Of a DNA stretch of 64,000 nt, positions 9,801 to 19,823 are shown piece by piece; positions within the stretch are counted from its first letter, which is position 1, and every line of letters begins with the position of its first letter. The notes under the pieces are model-generated. The model was not told where the DNA came from. It saw only the letters and a list, made by a program, of their open reading frames with translations, and did not search any database. Both the position numbers and the translations under genes were made by a program. Origin of the DNA: Oegoconia quadripuncta (Eukaryota > Arthropoda > Insecta > Lepidoptera > Autostichidae); contig OX438741.1 in NCBI GenBank assembly GCA_949316235.1, positions 41,244,067 through 41,308,066 of the forward strand. Direction: 5' to 3'.

Positions 9801-12386
9801 GATTATGACATTCTTTTCAATTCTCTATAATTTTGACATTCATTTGAAGATTTGACATTAATTTTGAAATGTTGACAATTTTTGAACATTCCTTGCAATT
9901 AATTATACAATATTAAATAACCCACCTTGCAAGGAATGTTCAAAAATTGTCAACATTACATTTCTGGCAAAATAAATAATTTGAATTTGAATTACCGTTC
10001 CGACTAACCAATCGATCGCTTGTCATTCGATGGCACCGGTCGACGTGAGCGATCGCGGGTGAGCGTTCGGCGCGCGGCGCGGCTGATCAAGTAGCTCGAT
10101 CGACGTCGACTATTCAATTCTACCATCGATCGATGACGTCGATCGACTAACGATCGATTGATCTGGTAAAAACTATCGATCGACGTCGACAATTCCATTC
10201 TACCATCGATCGATGACGTCGATCGACTAACGATCGATTGGTCTGGTAAAAACTATCGATCAACGTCGACAATTCCATTCTACCATCGATCGATGACGTC
10301 GATCGACGATCGATCAATTGGTCTGGTAACACCCTAACATCATTCAAATCTACCTTCACATTGATATTTAGCCGTGGCACAGTGATTCGGTGTTGGGCTA
10401 GATGAGTGGTGTAAGTGGCCGAAACATTTATTTATATCTATGCATCTCTCTCGGCTGACATTTGTAACTCTCAATTAATCAGGAACAATTAATTGGCAGC
10501 CAACCAGCTTGAAGCGTTACTAAATGCAATGATGTCAATTGGCTTTTTGACGGGATCTCGGCGAGTGAAGTTGCATTTTTCTTTATAATAATAATTTGTG
10601 CATTCTGACTTTTGAAGCTTAATAATATAATAATGGTAGGATATGGTGCAGTAAAAGTTAATGAAGGTGTACAAGTGAAGGGAAGTGTAAATTAAAGTGC
10701 GTAACGAAGCTTTCCGGTTCCCACAAGAGGCCGCCAAAATCTTTTGTAAAGCATTCTGCCACTTTACTGAAGAATGACTTGACTGTGACTAGACTCTGTA
10801 TACGCCAAGTATTTTTGTCACATGACAAACACAATAAACTTACCAATCGAGGTTGTTCAGTAGAGCAGGTTTCATCTCGGTGTCTCGCTCGCACAGTGCG
10901 GTCTCGCTCGACCGCCGTTTAGACCGTCTCTTCACCCCAGTGCCCAGCTCCAGCCCGTCCCTATCCTCCACTACTGCCAACAGACGTAACGTGCTGCAAT
11001 ATCTTTTCGGATACTTAGGTCCGTATAAATCAAACTCAATACAAGTCTTGAGGGTATATCAACCGAGACGCGTCTTAAGCAGTTGACGCTATCTCATGCT
11101 CCATACTAATTTATAAACCAATCTTGAGGTCTATTCAGCTGAGATCACTTTCAAATATTCTCCTCAGCGGCGAATGAATGATAGTCTTGAGTTTCGTTTA
11201 TAAATACGCGCACCTCTCAAGTGAGTACTGCTTGAGTATGCATGCATATGCAGGTCAGAGTAATATTTTTGATATATTCTGTATTTGAAAAGAAATCTTA
11301 ATTTAGCCAATGAGGGCGCCATGCACTGGACGGAATAAACCCTCTTAAGTGAAGATGAGGCTGAAAGTAGAATCGCACTCTAAAGTGGCATTGGAAAATG
11401 AAATAGGAAAAAAGGGAAATTCAAATATCCATGCTATGATTTTTATTGTGTTTACATAGCCACACTCCACCTCCGTCACTCCAGCTTATATTGAGGACTT
11501 ACCTCAAATTGCCGAACACTAACATTGTTTCTTGGTGGCTAACCTTCTGGCAGATCTGTGGGGGCCGATCGCGCTAAGTTTGAACGATAATGGTATCGAT
11601 TCGGATGTACACCAACTAACCTAAACTAAACTAAAACCAGTTTTAAAGTAGTACTGTCTCTTTCTTCCTGGAACAGTACGATGCGACGGCATCACTCCAA
11701 AACTGGTTTTAGTTTAGTTGGTACATCCGAATCGACACCATTTGTTTGACGTTTGACGTCTGACCACCAACTGATGTCTGACAACGTTTGACCACCAAGG
11801 TTGATGTTTCTATTTTTAACGACCCGTTTGGTGTAGTGGTTAGAAACTCTGCTGCTATACCAAAAGGTCGCGGGTTCGAATCCCGCTAGGGGCATATGTT
11901 TATATGATGAATACGGACATGTGTACCCGAGTTATGGATTTTTTCATTTATATAATGTATTTATTAAAAAAAATGGTATTTGTGTAGTGTATCAATCATC
12001 TGGTATGCACAATACAAGCCTAGTTGCTTAGTGTGGAACTAGATGGCGCTGTCTGTTGTCCAAGGATATTTTATATATATTTTTTTTTATTTTATTAAAA
12101 AAACATCATTACTTTACCCTTACCATACTCTAGACAATCGATTCGGCCGAATCTAGCAAACGGAATGTTACGAACCTAGTTCGCTCAGAAACCATCTCAC
12201 AACGAATCGACTTTCGTTATCGACAGAATGTATATTACCGTTAACTTCACTGCCGCAGTAATCCCAGCTTTCGTTGTCCAAATCCCTGTCCTGCCACAAC
12301 GGCTGGACGGATGGATTCTGATAGATTGTCTCCGTGGAGGCGTTGCCGTTCTCCGCGTCGTAATGGGACTCCGGCTGTTGGAGGAC
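6759..12386 (-). CDS. Unrecognised protein-coding gene, C-terminal part (4 exons seen)
   Basis: Minus-strand exons, in transcript order, are 12172-12386, 10844-10993, 9003-9171 and a terminal exon 6759-6841. Phases fit exactly for the first three: 215 nt (71 codons plus 2), 150 nt (1+49 codons+2), 169 nt (1+56 codons). Donors are TTC^gtaaca (weak), TTG^gtaagt and CAG^gtgagt. The protein runs through an acidic Asn/Asp-rich stretch ([18 protein letters not shown]), a basic stretch ([12 protein letters not shown]), then [20 protein letters not shown] and a Cys cluster [13 protein letters not shown]. The C-terminal frame after 9003 is not settled: the obvious acceptor (tttcag^GTGATA) gives a 25-residue tail ending at 6767-6769, while an acceptor 14 nt further on gives [18 protein letters not shown] and a stop at 6759-6761. 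I recognise no family. The upstream exons are not in the part of the window I could read. Confidence 0.5.
6935..7165 (-). mobile_element. tRNA-derived SINE, family C
   Basis: On the minus strand: a tRNA-like head with B box CGGGTTCGAATACC, then the family body (TAACTCGGGTACACGTGTCC on the plus strand) and the 3' part complementary to TAGATGGCGCTGTGTATGTG. At least nine copies or fragments are in the window. Confidence 0.75.
7321..7450 (-). mobile_element. Short dispersed retroelement fragment (AGGGCGGCAAACGAGCATGC type)
   Basis: A poly-T run followed by ATGAGAGGGCGGCAAACGAG, GCGGGTCACCTGATGGAAAG and CACCCGCAACACCAAAAGGG. The same sequence recurs at 51389-51515, and in reverse at 42548-42605. 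It is a common lepidopteran dispersed repeat. Confidence 0.6.
7488..7535. repeat. Perfect 22-bp hairpin with a 4-nt loop
   Basis: 7488-7509 (TAAAGATCATGTCAAAAC...) and 7514-7535 are perfect reverse complements, separated only by CTAA. AT-rich sequence lies on both sides. Confidence 0.85.
7801..8132 (+). mobile_element. MITE family 1, copy 3
   Basis: Starts GGCCCGTATTAATAAACC and ends GGTTTATTAATACGGGCC. It is flanked by TTA on the left and TTA on the right, consistent with a short TA/TTA target duplication. It carries a CCGGTCACAATACT segment near its right end, which copies 1 and 4 lack. Confidence 0.85.
8387..8497. repeat. Right arm extension of the 440-bp inverted repeat
   Basis: Reverse complement of 3437-3551 with few differences. 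Followed directly by the inverted MITE copy at 8498. Confidence 0.85.
8498..8813 (-). mobile_element. MITE family 1, copy 4 (inverted)
   Basis: Family ends GGCCCGTATTAATAAACC and ATTAATACGGGTC, in the opposite orientation to copies 1-3. It shares with copy 1 the same missing segment (GAGACCTTCTCA instead of GAGACCGGTCACAAGACTGT) and the same AATAGAAGTCTTGAGG variant, so copies 1 and 4 are sisters. Confidence 0.85.
8818..8965 (+). mobile_element. SINE family A, 5'-truncated
   Basis: Matches the 3' half of family A (GCCGCCAAACAGCAATG, GTTGTGTTCCGATTGTCAG, TGTGATTGAGGTCAAGTGC). It abuts MITE copy 4. Confidence 0.7.
9003..9171 (-). CDS. Internal exon of the unrecognised minus-strand gene (basic and Cys-rich)
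   Basis: Acceptor tttccccgcag before 9171 and donor CAG^gtgagt after 9003. It completes a codon begun in exon 10844-10993 and then reads 56 codons: [31 protein letters not shown], ending [16 protein letters not shown] content is well above the flanks. Confidence 0.6.
9372..9512 (+). mobile_element. LINE ORF2 C-terminal fragment
   Basis: Reads [20 protein letters not shown] then [10 protein letters not shown] and a stop, the standard C-terminal end of Jockey-like lepidopteran LINE reverse transcriptases, followed by an A-rich tail. Confidence 0.6.
9528..9663 (+). mobile_element. MITE family 1, diverged 3' fragment
   Basis: The right part keeps CGATTTATTAATACGGGCC and the CTCAAG-type motifs. 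The left end is missing or too diverged to place. Confidence 0.5.
9666..10334. mobile_element. CGATCG-rich MITE with inverted ends and an internal 80-bp tandem repeat
   Basis: The ends are inverse copies: left GGGTGTTACCAGACCAATCG, right CAATTGGTCTGGTAACACCC. TAA lies on both outer flanks, a 3-bp duplication as in PIF/Harbinger elements. From about 10091 to 10330 an 80-bp unit (TATCGATCGACGTCGAC ... CGATCGATTGGTCTGGTAA) is repeated three times. Another short element (AT-rich, about 9770-9990) sits in the left half, with an inverted pair AAGGAATGTTCAAAAATTGT near 9880 and 9930. Confidence 0.65.
10395..10440 (+). mobile_element. SINE family B tail fragment
   Basis: GGGCTAGATGAGTGGTGTAA...CCGAAACATTTATTT matches the 3' end of SINE family B (compare 32340-32370). 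Confidence 0.45.
10515..10790. repeat. Dispersed repeat shared with 39275-39465
   Basis: GGCTTTTTGACGGGATCTCG...AGTGAAGTTGCATTTTT...GCCGCCAAAATC...CATTCTGCCACTTTACTGAA recurs at 39288-39460 with substitutions. No ends or ORF identified. Confidence 0.5.
10844..10993 (-). CDS. Internal exon of the unrecognised minus-strand gene (basic linker)
   Basis: Acceptor gatattgcag before 10993 and donor TTG^gtaagttt after 10844. One frame of three is open through the whole 150 nt: [20 protein letters not shown], then [14 protein letters not shown]. The terminal TG joins the T of the next exon to make Cys. Confidence 0.6.
11019..11250 (+). mobile_element. MITE family 1, 3'-truncated copy
   Basis: Starts GGTCCGTATAAATCAAACTC and carries CAAGTCTTGAGGGTATATCA and CAGCGGCGAATGAATGATAG. 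It stops near GAGTATGCATGC without the right end. Confidence 0.65.
11590..11743. mobile_element. Foldback MITE family 2, copy 1
   Basis: Left arm ATGGTATCGATTCGGATGTA...AACTAAAACCAGTTTT and right arm AAAACTGGTTTTAGTTTAG...CATCCGAATCGACACCAT are inverse copies around a short loop (about 154 bp total). A sister lies at 12627-12780. Confidence 0.75.
11820..12075 (+). mobile_element. SINE family C, full-length
   Basis: tRNA-like head GTTTGGTGTAGTGGTTAGAA (A box) and GGTTCGAATCCC (B box) at 11827-11885. Then the body (GTACCCGAGTTATGGA, CATCTGGTATGCACAATACA) and TGGAACTAGATGGCGCTGT, then AT-rich sequence. Confidence 0.8.
12172..12386 (-). CDS. Internal exon of the unrecognised minus-strand gene (acidic)
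   Basis: Acceptor acctttttccag-like (cttttccag^GTCCTC) before 12386. The frame [20 protein letters not shown] ... [10 protein letters not shown] ... [12 protein letters not shown] is open. The donor TTC^gtaaca at 12171-12170 is weak, but it is the only one that keeps frame with exon 10844-10993; without it the frame ends at TAA 12168-12170. Confidence 0.5.
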
Positions 12387-12501
12387 CTGGAAAAGGTTAT
12401 ACATTTTAAAAGAAGCCCACTGTTAAAGTTTACTAATAGTTTTTCTTTATCGGTTTAAAGTTGTAATTTCCTATTGAATCCAAAATCGCGTGGAAAGATC
12501 A

Positions 12502-12568
12502 CCATCATCATCAGTCCGTAAACATCCCACTGCATCTTCCCTCATATTGAGGGAATATGGGGCCATTC
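12502..12568 (-). mobile_element. SINE family D 3' end fragment
   Basis: The reverse strand reads CCCTCAATATGAGGGAAG...GTGGGATGTTTACGGACTGA and then TGATGATG, as at 35660-35733. Confidence 0.55.
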
Positions 12569-13060
12569 TACCTGATGAGTTTTTTTACCGTAAGGACAAA
12601 AATAAGGCATGAAATCGAAGGTATTGATGTCGATTCGTATGACACCAACTAAACTAAACTAAAACCAGTTTTAAAGTAGTACTGTCTCTATCTCCCTGGA
12701 ACGGTACGATGCGACGGCACTACTCCAAAACTGGGTTTAGTTCAGTTTAGTTGGTGTACAATGTACATCCGTATCGACACCACTGGCATTGGTAGTTTAA
12801 GTTTTCTCAAAACCATCATCGAATAAAGCGTTAATTGTGTCATTTGAATATCCCGTCGTGTTTGCAGCCTATCCCACATAATTATATCATTAAATTGAAT
12901 AAAGAAAACTTAGAGAAAATATGACTTCCAAATAAATAGGAACCATACGAATCCCGCCAGTCGCAATCAATAATCGAACGACGCGTGTGTTTAAAAAAAA
13001 AAAAACTGTCTATGTCAATAACTTCTTTTCACTGACCTAATTATGCCCTATTTTTTTTCA
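12569..13060. mobile_element. MITE family 3 (ACTCATC/GATGAG ends) with a foldback insert
   Basis: Starts GATGAGTTTTTTTACCGTAA. The interior (ATCCCGCCAGTCGCAATCAA, a long A-run) and the right side ending near TTATGCCCTATTTTTTTT match copies at 43407-43700 and 58129-58525. A family 2 foldback element (12627-12780) interrupts it. Confidence 0.6.
12627..12780. mobile_element. Foldback MITE family 2, copy 2 (inside MITE family 3)
   Basis: Inverse arms TCGATTCGTATGACACCAAC and GTACATCCGTATCGACACC with AACTAAAACCAGTTTTAAAG inside. It closely matches 11590-11743. Confidence 0.7.
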
Positions 13061-16000
13061 GTACACACACACACACAACGCCCATCAGATCAGACACCCA
13101 TTGTTTTTCGTCGGCGGTTACAAATGTTAAATAGGTCATAAAACACAGTACTTATCACATCGTCGTGACCTTACTGATGCTGTTCTTCTTTTTAAGGTAG
13201 TTAACAATCACATCGATCTATAATATTATAGTATATTTTACCGAGTGTCTGGTAGACGCGAACGCAATAGCCATAGGAAACCATTATTTCACATTACCAA
13301 AAGTAGTACTAATTAGATGAGCAACGCTTTCATCAAGCGCACATGTAAGACAATGTTATATTTAGTTTTTCTTTGGCACAATTCATAACATGTGTTTCTA
13401 AAGAAATGTCATAGTTTTCGAAATTGATGGTTACCAGTTAAGATTTCGGCATTTGGTTTTATTTTATGTTAGGTATGTAATTTACCTAATGCAGCTTAGA
13501 TTATGTAATGTAGGAGACTATAGGTTAACAAATAATGTAAAATTTTGTGAGTAGGTACATGAGCTACTTATGTACTTTTCGTAAGCAACCGTTTGTCTCT
13601 CAAATAAATAAATACCTAAATAAATAATACCATTTTGCGACATCCATTCGCATTCCGACATCGACCTTTGCTTACGATACTTTCAATACATTGTGAATAC
13701 GAGCCTTGAAAGGAATTCATTTTCTGAGTTCCCAAAATTATGCTAAAGTAGGTAGGTACCTAGTTAATTGTATTTTGGCATACAAAAAAACACAGGAAAC
13801 AATATTACTCATTTTATGATATGCATTATGAATTGCTGTTAGTGTGCCTTTTTAGACTCCCCATAGTGCTTCATGACCTTCATGTACTTAGCTAGACACG
13901 TTATTGGTAACATTATTTTTTTTAATTATCCTGTATAAAACATAGTTCTTAAACTAGGGCCAATTTAATATAGGTATCTTCAGACTAAGGATAATATAGC
14001 ACGTTAAACAATAACAAAGCTTAAACTTGGCACATGTGTGAATTTCACCATTATTAGCGGGTTTTTTAAACTGGTCACCTATGAAGCTAAAACTGACAGA
14101 TGTCAAATGTGATCTATTAAATTCGCCCCACTTTACATTAAAATAATATTTGTCAAATGAGGCAAACACCTGTCTAAAGTATGGTAACCCTAATCGCGAG
14201 AAAAATGCGGCAACGCTGAACGACACATTAGGCCACAGCAGCGGTAGTTGTATGAATAATTGCCACTATGGAAGCCTCTTATTTTACTAGTAAGGTCATT
14301 TAATTCCAACAATTTGACTGTTTTTTTATATAGACATGTATGACAAATATTTTATCTATACTGAATCGTTATGTTCATCATACGAATAGCACCTATTATT
14401 AAATGGTACCTACATTTTTTTCAATACAAGAACATCCGACCTATTATTAATTAATTAAATTATGATATGGGAATAGAATATTGTATTGTTATTATTATTA
14501 ATAATGAAAGAATAAAGGATTATATTAAAAGCTGTGCAAATAATTAGTGGGTACATAATTTTTATTTAATTTAATATTATTTTATTGTGATGTACTTGAG
14601 GTACTTATCCTCTTCTTTTGACTAATATCATTAGTACCTACCAATCTATTGCTTGGAGTAGTTGACAATGAAAACAAAATTGATAAATGACAGTTTAAAA
14701 AACCGCAACTATTTAAATAAGTAGTTTGACAATTAATTTACCTGATAATGAGCTCGTGTTCCCAAAAAAAATACAGCACCAGAACTGCTTGTAGCCATTT
14801 CCTCTAAAATAATTTATTTTAGAAGATTTAGTTCTGTTGTCGTAAGGTTTTACGTAGATAATGCAAATTGCAAAATAGAAAATGCACCTTAGGAATAAGG
14901 TAATAAAAGCAATAATGTTAAGGTGAGTAAAATCTTATTGTAAATGATTCTAACAGGTAATGCAATCAATAGTAATTTAGCAAATGAGAACTAAAAAAAA
15001 AACTGCACATTACAATTATTCCTTATTGCAATAATAGTCACCTTGTAATAAGAAAATACGAGTTTTTAAAAATCTAGCACTAAATTCGTCTAAAAACAGT
15101 ATTTTAATACTTTTTCGATTTGTGACAATGTCCGGTTTGACATTTTATTGACTTGCGCGGTCGGTGCAGTATGTGGTTTCATAAGTCAAGGGTTGCTAGA
15201 TTTTAAAAATCGAAGTTACCCATAAGGTAAAAATGCAATAAGTCACTTTTTTCAAAATATGAGATTTTACTTGCCTAAACTATATAATATTTTCATATAT
15301 ATGTAATTTTCTTACAAAAGTAGCTGTGGCAGTACGATTGACAGTGCCATCCAGTGGCATGTCCTCATAAGTTCTCTACAACGTAAACTAATGTTACGAA
15401 TTAACCCCCAAGTTGGTTAGGTCGTCACCTGTCTCGCCAATAGATGTCGCCTGACTATGTTTATTGCTTTCAAGAATCATTTTGATTTATAGAATTACCA
15501 GTCTTTTGCCCATGACTCAAAAGAATACAATATAATTTATTTGCTCTTGAATACGGTACATTAATATTTATTATTAAAAAATAGTAATACCTTTTGTAAA
15601 AGTAATAAAACACACGTCGATCATGCATTATTGGTAATTTTTATTGGTCCATTCGTAAGACTAATAAGAACCCAGTTTTAATTCTTTGAGATATCAATCT
15701 AAATTGATTTTGTGAAGTCATGAATAAGGTTATAATGGTTCGGGGGCGTTGCGGGCTTCATAGGTTTTCGGCCCGTGTACCTGTACCTGATAGTTTGTGT
15801 TAAAAGATCGGTCTAAATAAAAATTTTTTTCTTTATTTAAGGTAGCTTGTAACAATTGTTCTTTCTCTCCTTTACAGCTTCTGGATCCGAATCAGCTCGA
15901 CGGCCATTTGCTTTATTATACAGTACCAAATTCGGTTCCGTTTTGTGGTAGAATTTGAACCTTCCTGAAATCAATTTATCGTGAAGTTTTTGAGAAAGCC

Positions 16001-16979
16001 CATAAAATATGGTTAATATGTTGTATTATTCCGAAATTCATTCGAATTATCACGCATATGCAGGATTCATCATCACCATCATTCTATTTTCACGGATATG
16101 CAGATTTCATCATAACGATGCCTCCAATGAACACTACGCTAACTCCAAATTCGTAGGTTTACAGGACGAGCATTTGAACGAAAAAAGTTGATAAAATATT
16201 TATTATTGCAGATATATTTATGCTTTTTTTTGTGTGACTAGCTTATTTACTGTTGCTTCAAGCCCCATTAATAATATTTTGTATCTCTTTTTGTTTTTAA
16301 AGTTAGCCCTACTTAGCGGATTGTAACAGAAAAAACTCTATATAAAAATTAGGATACACTCCGCTAACTACAGCCGGCGGAATTTATGAGGGAATATTAG
16401 AGAATACAGAACAATGAAATAAATCCTTGTCAAAACAAAAAATACATATTGGTTACGTCGAATATCGAATTTGTAACTAATTTACAGTATATTAACCATT
16501 ATTTTCTAATAATAAGACCTATTTTTGACAATTTATAAAAGTTGGCGTTTTGTAGTTGGAATAACAAAAAATCTTCTGCCGTGTTACAAACCGCTATTTA
16601 TTATATAGCGTAATGTAACTCAAAATGTGTATAGACTTAGCGTTTTGTTTTAGTAGATATCAAAGCAAACTTTAGGATTGCACCCAACTATTTTAGCTTT
16701 ATTAAAATAACAAGAAAAATAAAAAGTTGTACCTAATAGTTATATTATTGCTAGAAAACATTTTACTTTATGTTATGTATTTTTTTTATTTTACGTAGTG
16801 CTACTACTAGGTATAAAAATGGGAACAAAGTTTAGATTTAAACAGATATTTATTTATTTTAATTATAAATCTTTAAAAATGTTTTAATAACACAGTACGT
16901 ACAAGGGTAGTACAAGTAGTACTTCTAGTAAATAAATCTAAACTTCTAATAAATCTGTAGTAAATAATGTCTATATATA
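13061..16979. other. AT-rich intergenic or intronic sequence
   Basis: I see no exon with coding character and no recognisable transposon. It holds a short CACACACA run (13063) and scattered TAATTA-rich stretches. Frames here (for example around 13954-14226 and 16009-16191) look like chance openings in AT-rich DNA. Confidence 0.45.
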
Positions 16980-17202
16980 CACACCGGCATATTTAGCGGA
17001 ACACAAAAAAAAAGTCCATAATATGGTTTTATTTTAAAATCTACTTACTGTACTTCTTTTGTTATTTAAAGTTTCATTTTGTTTTAATTAAAATGAGATC
17101 ACATTAAGAACACATTTTGCGAGTAAAGGCTATTTGTGAAAAATGGTACATTTTTGAACTTTTTATTTGTTTGGGAGCTCGCACAGACTTGGTAGTGATT
17201 GA

Positions 17203-17598
17203 CATAGGGAGTCTGTAGACCGCTATATCAGAGAAGTTTTAGATGAAAATGTCGTACCGTTTGCCCCATATATCGGTGACGATTTTGTTTTTATGCAGGA
17301 TAATGCTCGGCCGCATACCGCTCGGGTAACTCAAGCATATCTTAATGATATGAATATCACTGTTATGGAGTGGCCGGCAAGATCACCGGATGTGAACCCT
17401 ATAGAGCACGTTTGGGACTTGCTAAAAAGAAAAGTTAAGTCCAGAATTCCAGCTCCTGCCAACGTGGGTGAACTGCGAATCGCCGTAGTTGAGGAATGGC
17501 GGAGACTATCCCAGGAGACCATCGATAACATCATACTCAGTATGCATAGACGGGTAGAAACTTTAATAAGAGCACGTGGAGGAAATACGCGATATTAA
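17203..17598 (+). pseudogene. Tc1 transposase, C-terminal fragment (DD34E)
   Basis: The open frame from 17203 reads SVDRYIREVLDENVVPFAPY, then MQDNARPHTARVTQAY and WPARSPDVNPIEHVWDLL. These are the second Asp (QDN) and the Glu (PIEH) of the Tc1 DDE triad; 34 residues lie between them, the Tc1 DD34E spacing. The N-terminal helix-turn-helix DNA-binding part and the first catalytic Asp are missing: TGA lies at 17200 and the left inverted repeat is directly upstream. So the copy cannot be autonomous. It ends RARGGNTRY and TAA, the usual length for the family's tail. Confidence 0.9.
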
Positions 17599-17649
17599 TC
17601 ACCATTTTTCTTATTTAATTAATTGTTATTTCAATATTAATTTTCACTT

Positions 17650-18665
17650 TTCTTCGGTTTATTTGGCCCTGGTTCAATTTCTTATTGCTTACTGCATCTG
17701 TGTATGGGGAGGCGCAAATACCTCCACCCTTATCGTCCTTGAGAGAGCTCAAAGAGCTGTGCTGAAGGTAGCCTATTCTTTTTCCGACTTCTCTACTTTA
17801 TGCAGAGGCACAAGTGCTTAGTGTTCGCAGGCTATATCTGTTGAAGGTGGTGGTGGAAATGCACAAACGAGTTCTTTCCAGCCGCGACTATATCGACCTT
17901 TTAAAAAGACGAATTTTTAGGGTACCAGTGCCAACTGTGCGCAGCTCTTTTGCCCACAGGTTTCAAAAATTTCTTTATCCCTACATCTATAATAAATTTA
18001 TGAGGGAACTCGACTTCAGAGAGTTAAACGTACTTGAAGTGAAGTTTAAAATTCTAAATGTCTTGCTTGGTTGGTCGTATAAAGATGCCGAAGACTCCTT
18101 GAGAATTCTTGCTTAGCTATACCCTTATATAATTACGTACACATATATATGTATATTATAGATAATATCAAGAATTGTTCTAGTATGGTGCCTATCTACA
18201 TATTTGCCTCACACACGCGTATACACACAAGCACACCCCCCTCACACAAACCATACATGCACCCTCACACATCCTCTGCTACACACATTTACTCGCTTAC
18301 TCTTGATACAACATAATAAGGAAACATATTTATGTTAGTTAGTTTGCCTTTCCTTTTGTTAATAGGCAGAAGCATGCAAATTTTAATTAAATGATCTCAC
18401 ACCCGCATACATGCGCACGCGCAACTTGTATAATTCTAACGTGCTAGTTACATCTAAGGCTAGTTCTGCATGCATGTCTATCTCCCTAATTCTAATTTAA
18501 CAGATGATGTTACTTATAAAATGTAATGACCAGTGAAATTGTTTCTCTAATATGGAAATTTTGGCATCCACGATACAGGCCTAGCCTAGTGTGGACGCTA
18601 CAGCAAATGTATAATTATGTATTGTTCTTTTTGGTAAATAAACATCTTATCTATCTTAACTTTTC
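17650..18665 (+). pseudogene. 3' end of a non-LTR retrotransposon inserted in the Tc1 element
   Basis: The frame around 17655-17810 reads VYLALVQFLIAYCICVWGGA and LERAQRAVLKVAYSF. After a frameshift near 17814 it reads LSVRRLYLLKVVVEMHKR and so on to a stop at 18114-18116. These are the C-terminal motifs of Jockey-like RT proteins. The 3' side ends AATAAACATCTTATCTATCT, a typical tail, just before the right inverted repeat of the Tc1 element. The 5' part is missing. Confidence 0.75.
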
Positions 18666-18868
18666 CCGGTTACATAAAAAGTTCAAAAATGTACCATTTT
18701 TCACAAATAGCCTTTACTCGCAAAATGTGTTCTTAATGTGATCTCATTTTAATTAAAACAAATGAAACTTTAAATAACAAAAGAAGTACAGTAAGTAGAT
18801 TTTAAAATAAAACCATATTGTTTTAATTATGGACTTTTTTTGTGTTCCGCTAAATATGCCGGTGTGTG

Positions 18869-19397
18869 TACAATGTAATTCAAAACTCGGTTAGTATTAA
18901 AACAAAAATTTCCATGAAATTCACGTTTGTACACTCCGCTAAATCCTCGTGTAGTAAACTGCGACCGATATACAAACCGCCAACTTGAAATGGAGCAGTA
19001 GAGCAAACAAACAAAATAATGATGCGGCGGGAACTCCCGCGCGTCTCCCCGCCAATCCTAGTTGGCGGCATGTCTCTCGCGGGTCGCCGCTGCGCGGGCA
19101 TCATAACACTACGCCATATTGAGATAGCGGTATGTCAACCACAGGATTGACGAAAGTACATATACTTAGCGTTATGTAAACCTCAAAACTTTTTTGTTTC
19201 TCATAATATTTTTATAAAATTTGGGGGGCTTAATACTTATAAGATACTGAAGCGATTTACGTGAAAAACGAAAATTTCAAAATTTTGAGTTAGAGTAGTG
19301 TTCATTGGAGGCATCGATAATAAATAACTAGTTAAATGTCATAAATTATAATCTTCTATAGTAATTGTATTAATCATTAGTATTAAGAGCTACATGA
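18869..19397. other. Intergenic sequence with a short GC-rich patch
   Basis: AT-rich apart from 19020-19110, where GC rises sharply and CCGCCAATCCTAGTTGGCGG forms a 20-bp dyad. No exon is supported. Confidence 0.4.
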
Positions 19398-19740
19398 CAT
19401 TTATTTATTTATCATTTATTGCACACAAGAAAAAAACATACAGATACAACATAATAGAGACGACACAACAGGTTCTGCTTATTTCAACAATGAAATTTCT
19501 TCCAGCAGAATTTATTAATAATCATAAAAAAATAATAAAAAAAAACATAGGCCCTTCCCCTATAGATTTCTAGAGGTAAATTATACCTAGTTAATATTAA
19601 TAATGACAGGTCATTAGTGCAAAAAATAATTACACTGACCGTAACATAGGTACATACCTAAATAATCCCGAAGGGAGACTCTATGGTTAATTCACACTAA
19701 TCACGTCTCGACTGTTTTGCTAAATTGGTTCTTATATTCT
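19398..19740 (-). mobile_element. LINE 3' end fragment
   Basis: TTATTTATTTATCATTTATT then GCACACAAGA, followed by TTTCTTCCAGCAGAATTTAT. Read on the minus strand this is the CTGGAAGA...GTGTGCAATAAA 3' UTR of a common lepidopteran LINE. Confidence 0.5.
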
Positions 19741-19823
19741 AAAAAAATGTTTGTATTAGATTGATCAAAAAAGGCGGCTGTTACAAAAAAAAAAAAAACA
19801 AGAATGCGCTAAATACGAAAATA

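Larger units (their letters stand above)
16980..18868 (+). mobile_element. Tc1-type DNA transposon with long inverted ends, interrupted by a LINE
   Basis: The left end CACACCGGCATATTTAGCGG is mirrored at the right by CCGCTAAATATGCCGGTGTG. The two ends stay near-identical inverse copies for about 190 bp (16980-17166 and 18675-18868). TA flanks the outside. Inside is a broken transposase (17203-17598) and, after it, the inserted 3' part of a LINE (about 17650-18665). Confidence 0.85.

Noticed and set aside
10853..11086. Plus-strand 77-codon frame
   Set aside because: Antisense shadow of exon 10844-10993, running on into a MITE.
13954..14226. 90-codon minus-strand frame as an upstream exon of the unrecognised gene
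   Set aside because: Composition is like translated AT-rich intergenic DNA, and no donor/acceptor pair keeps phase with exon 12172-12386.
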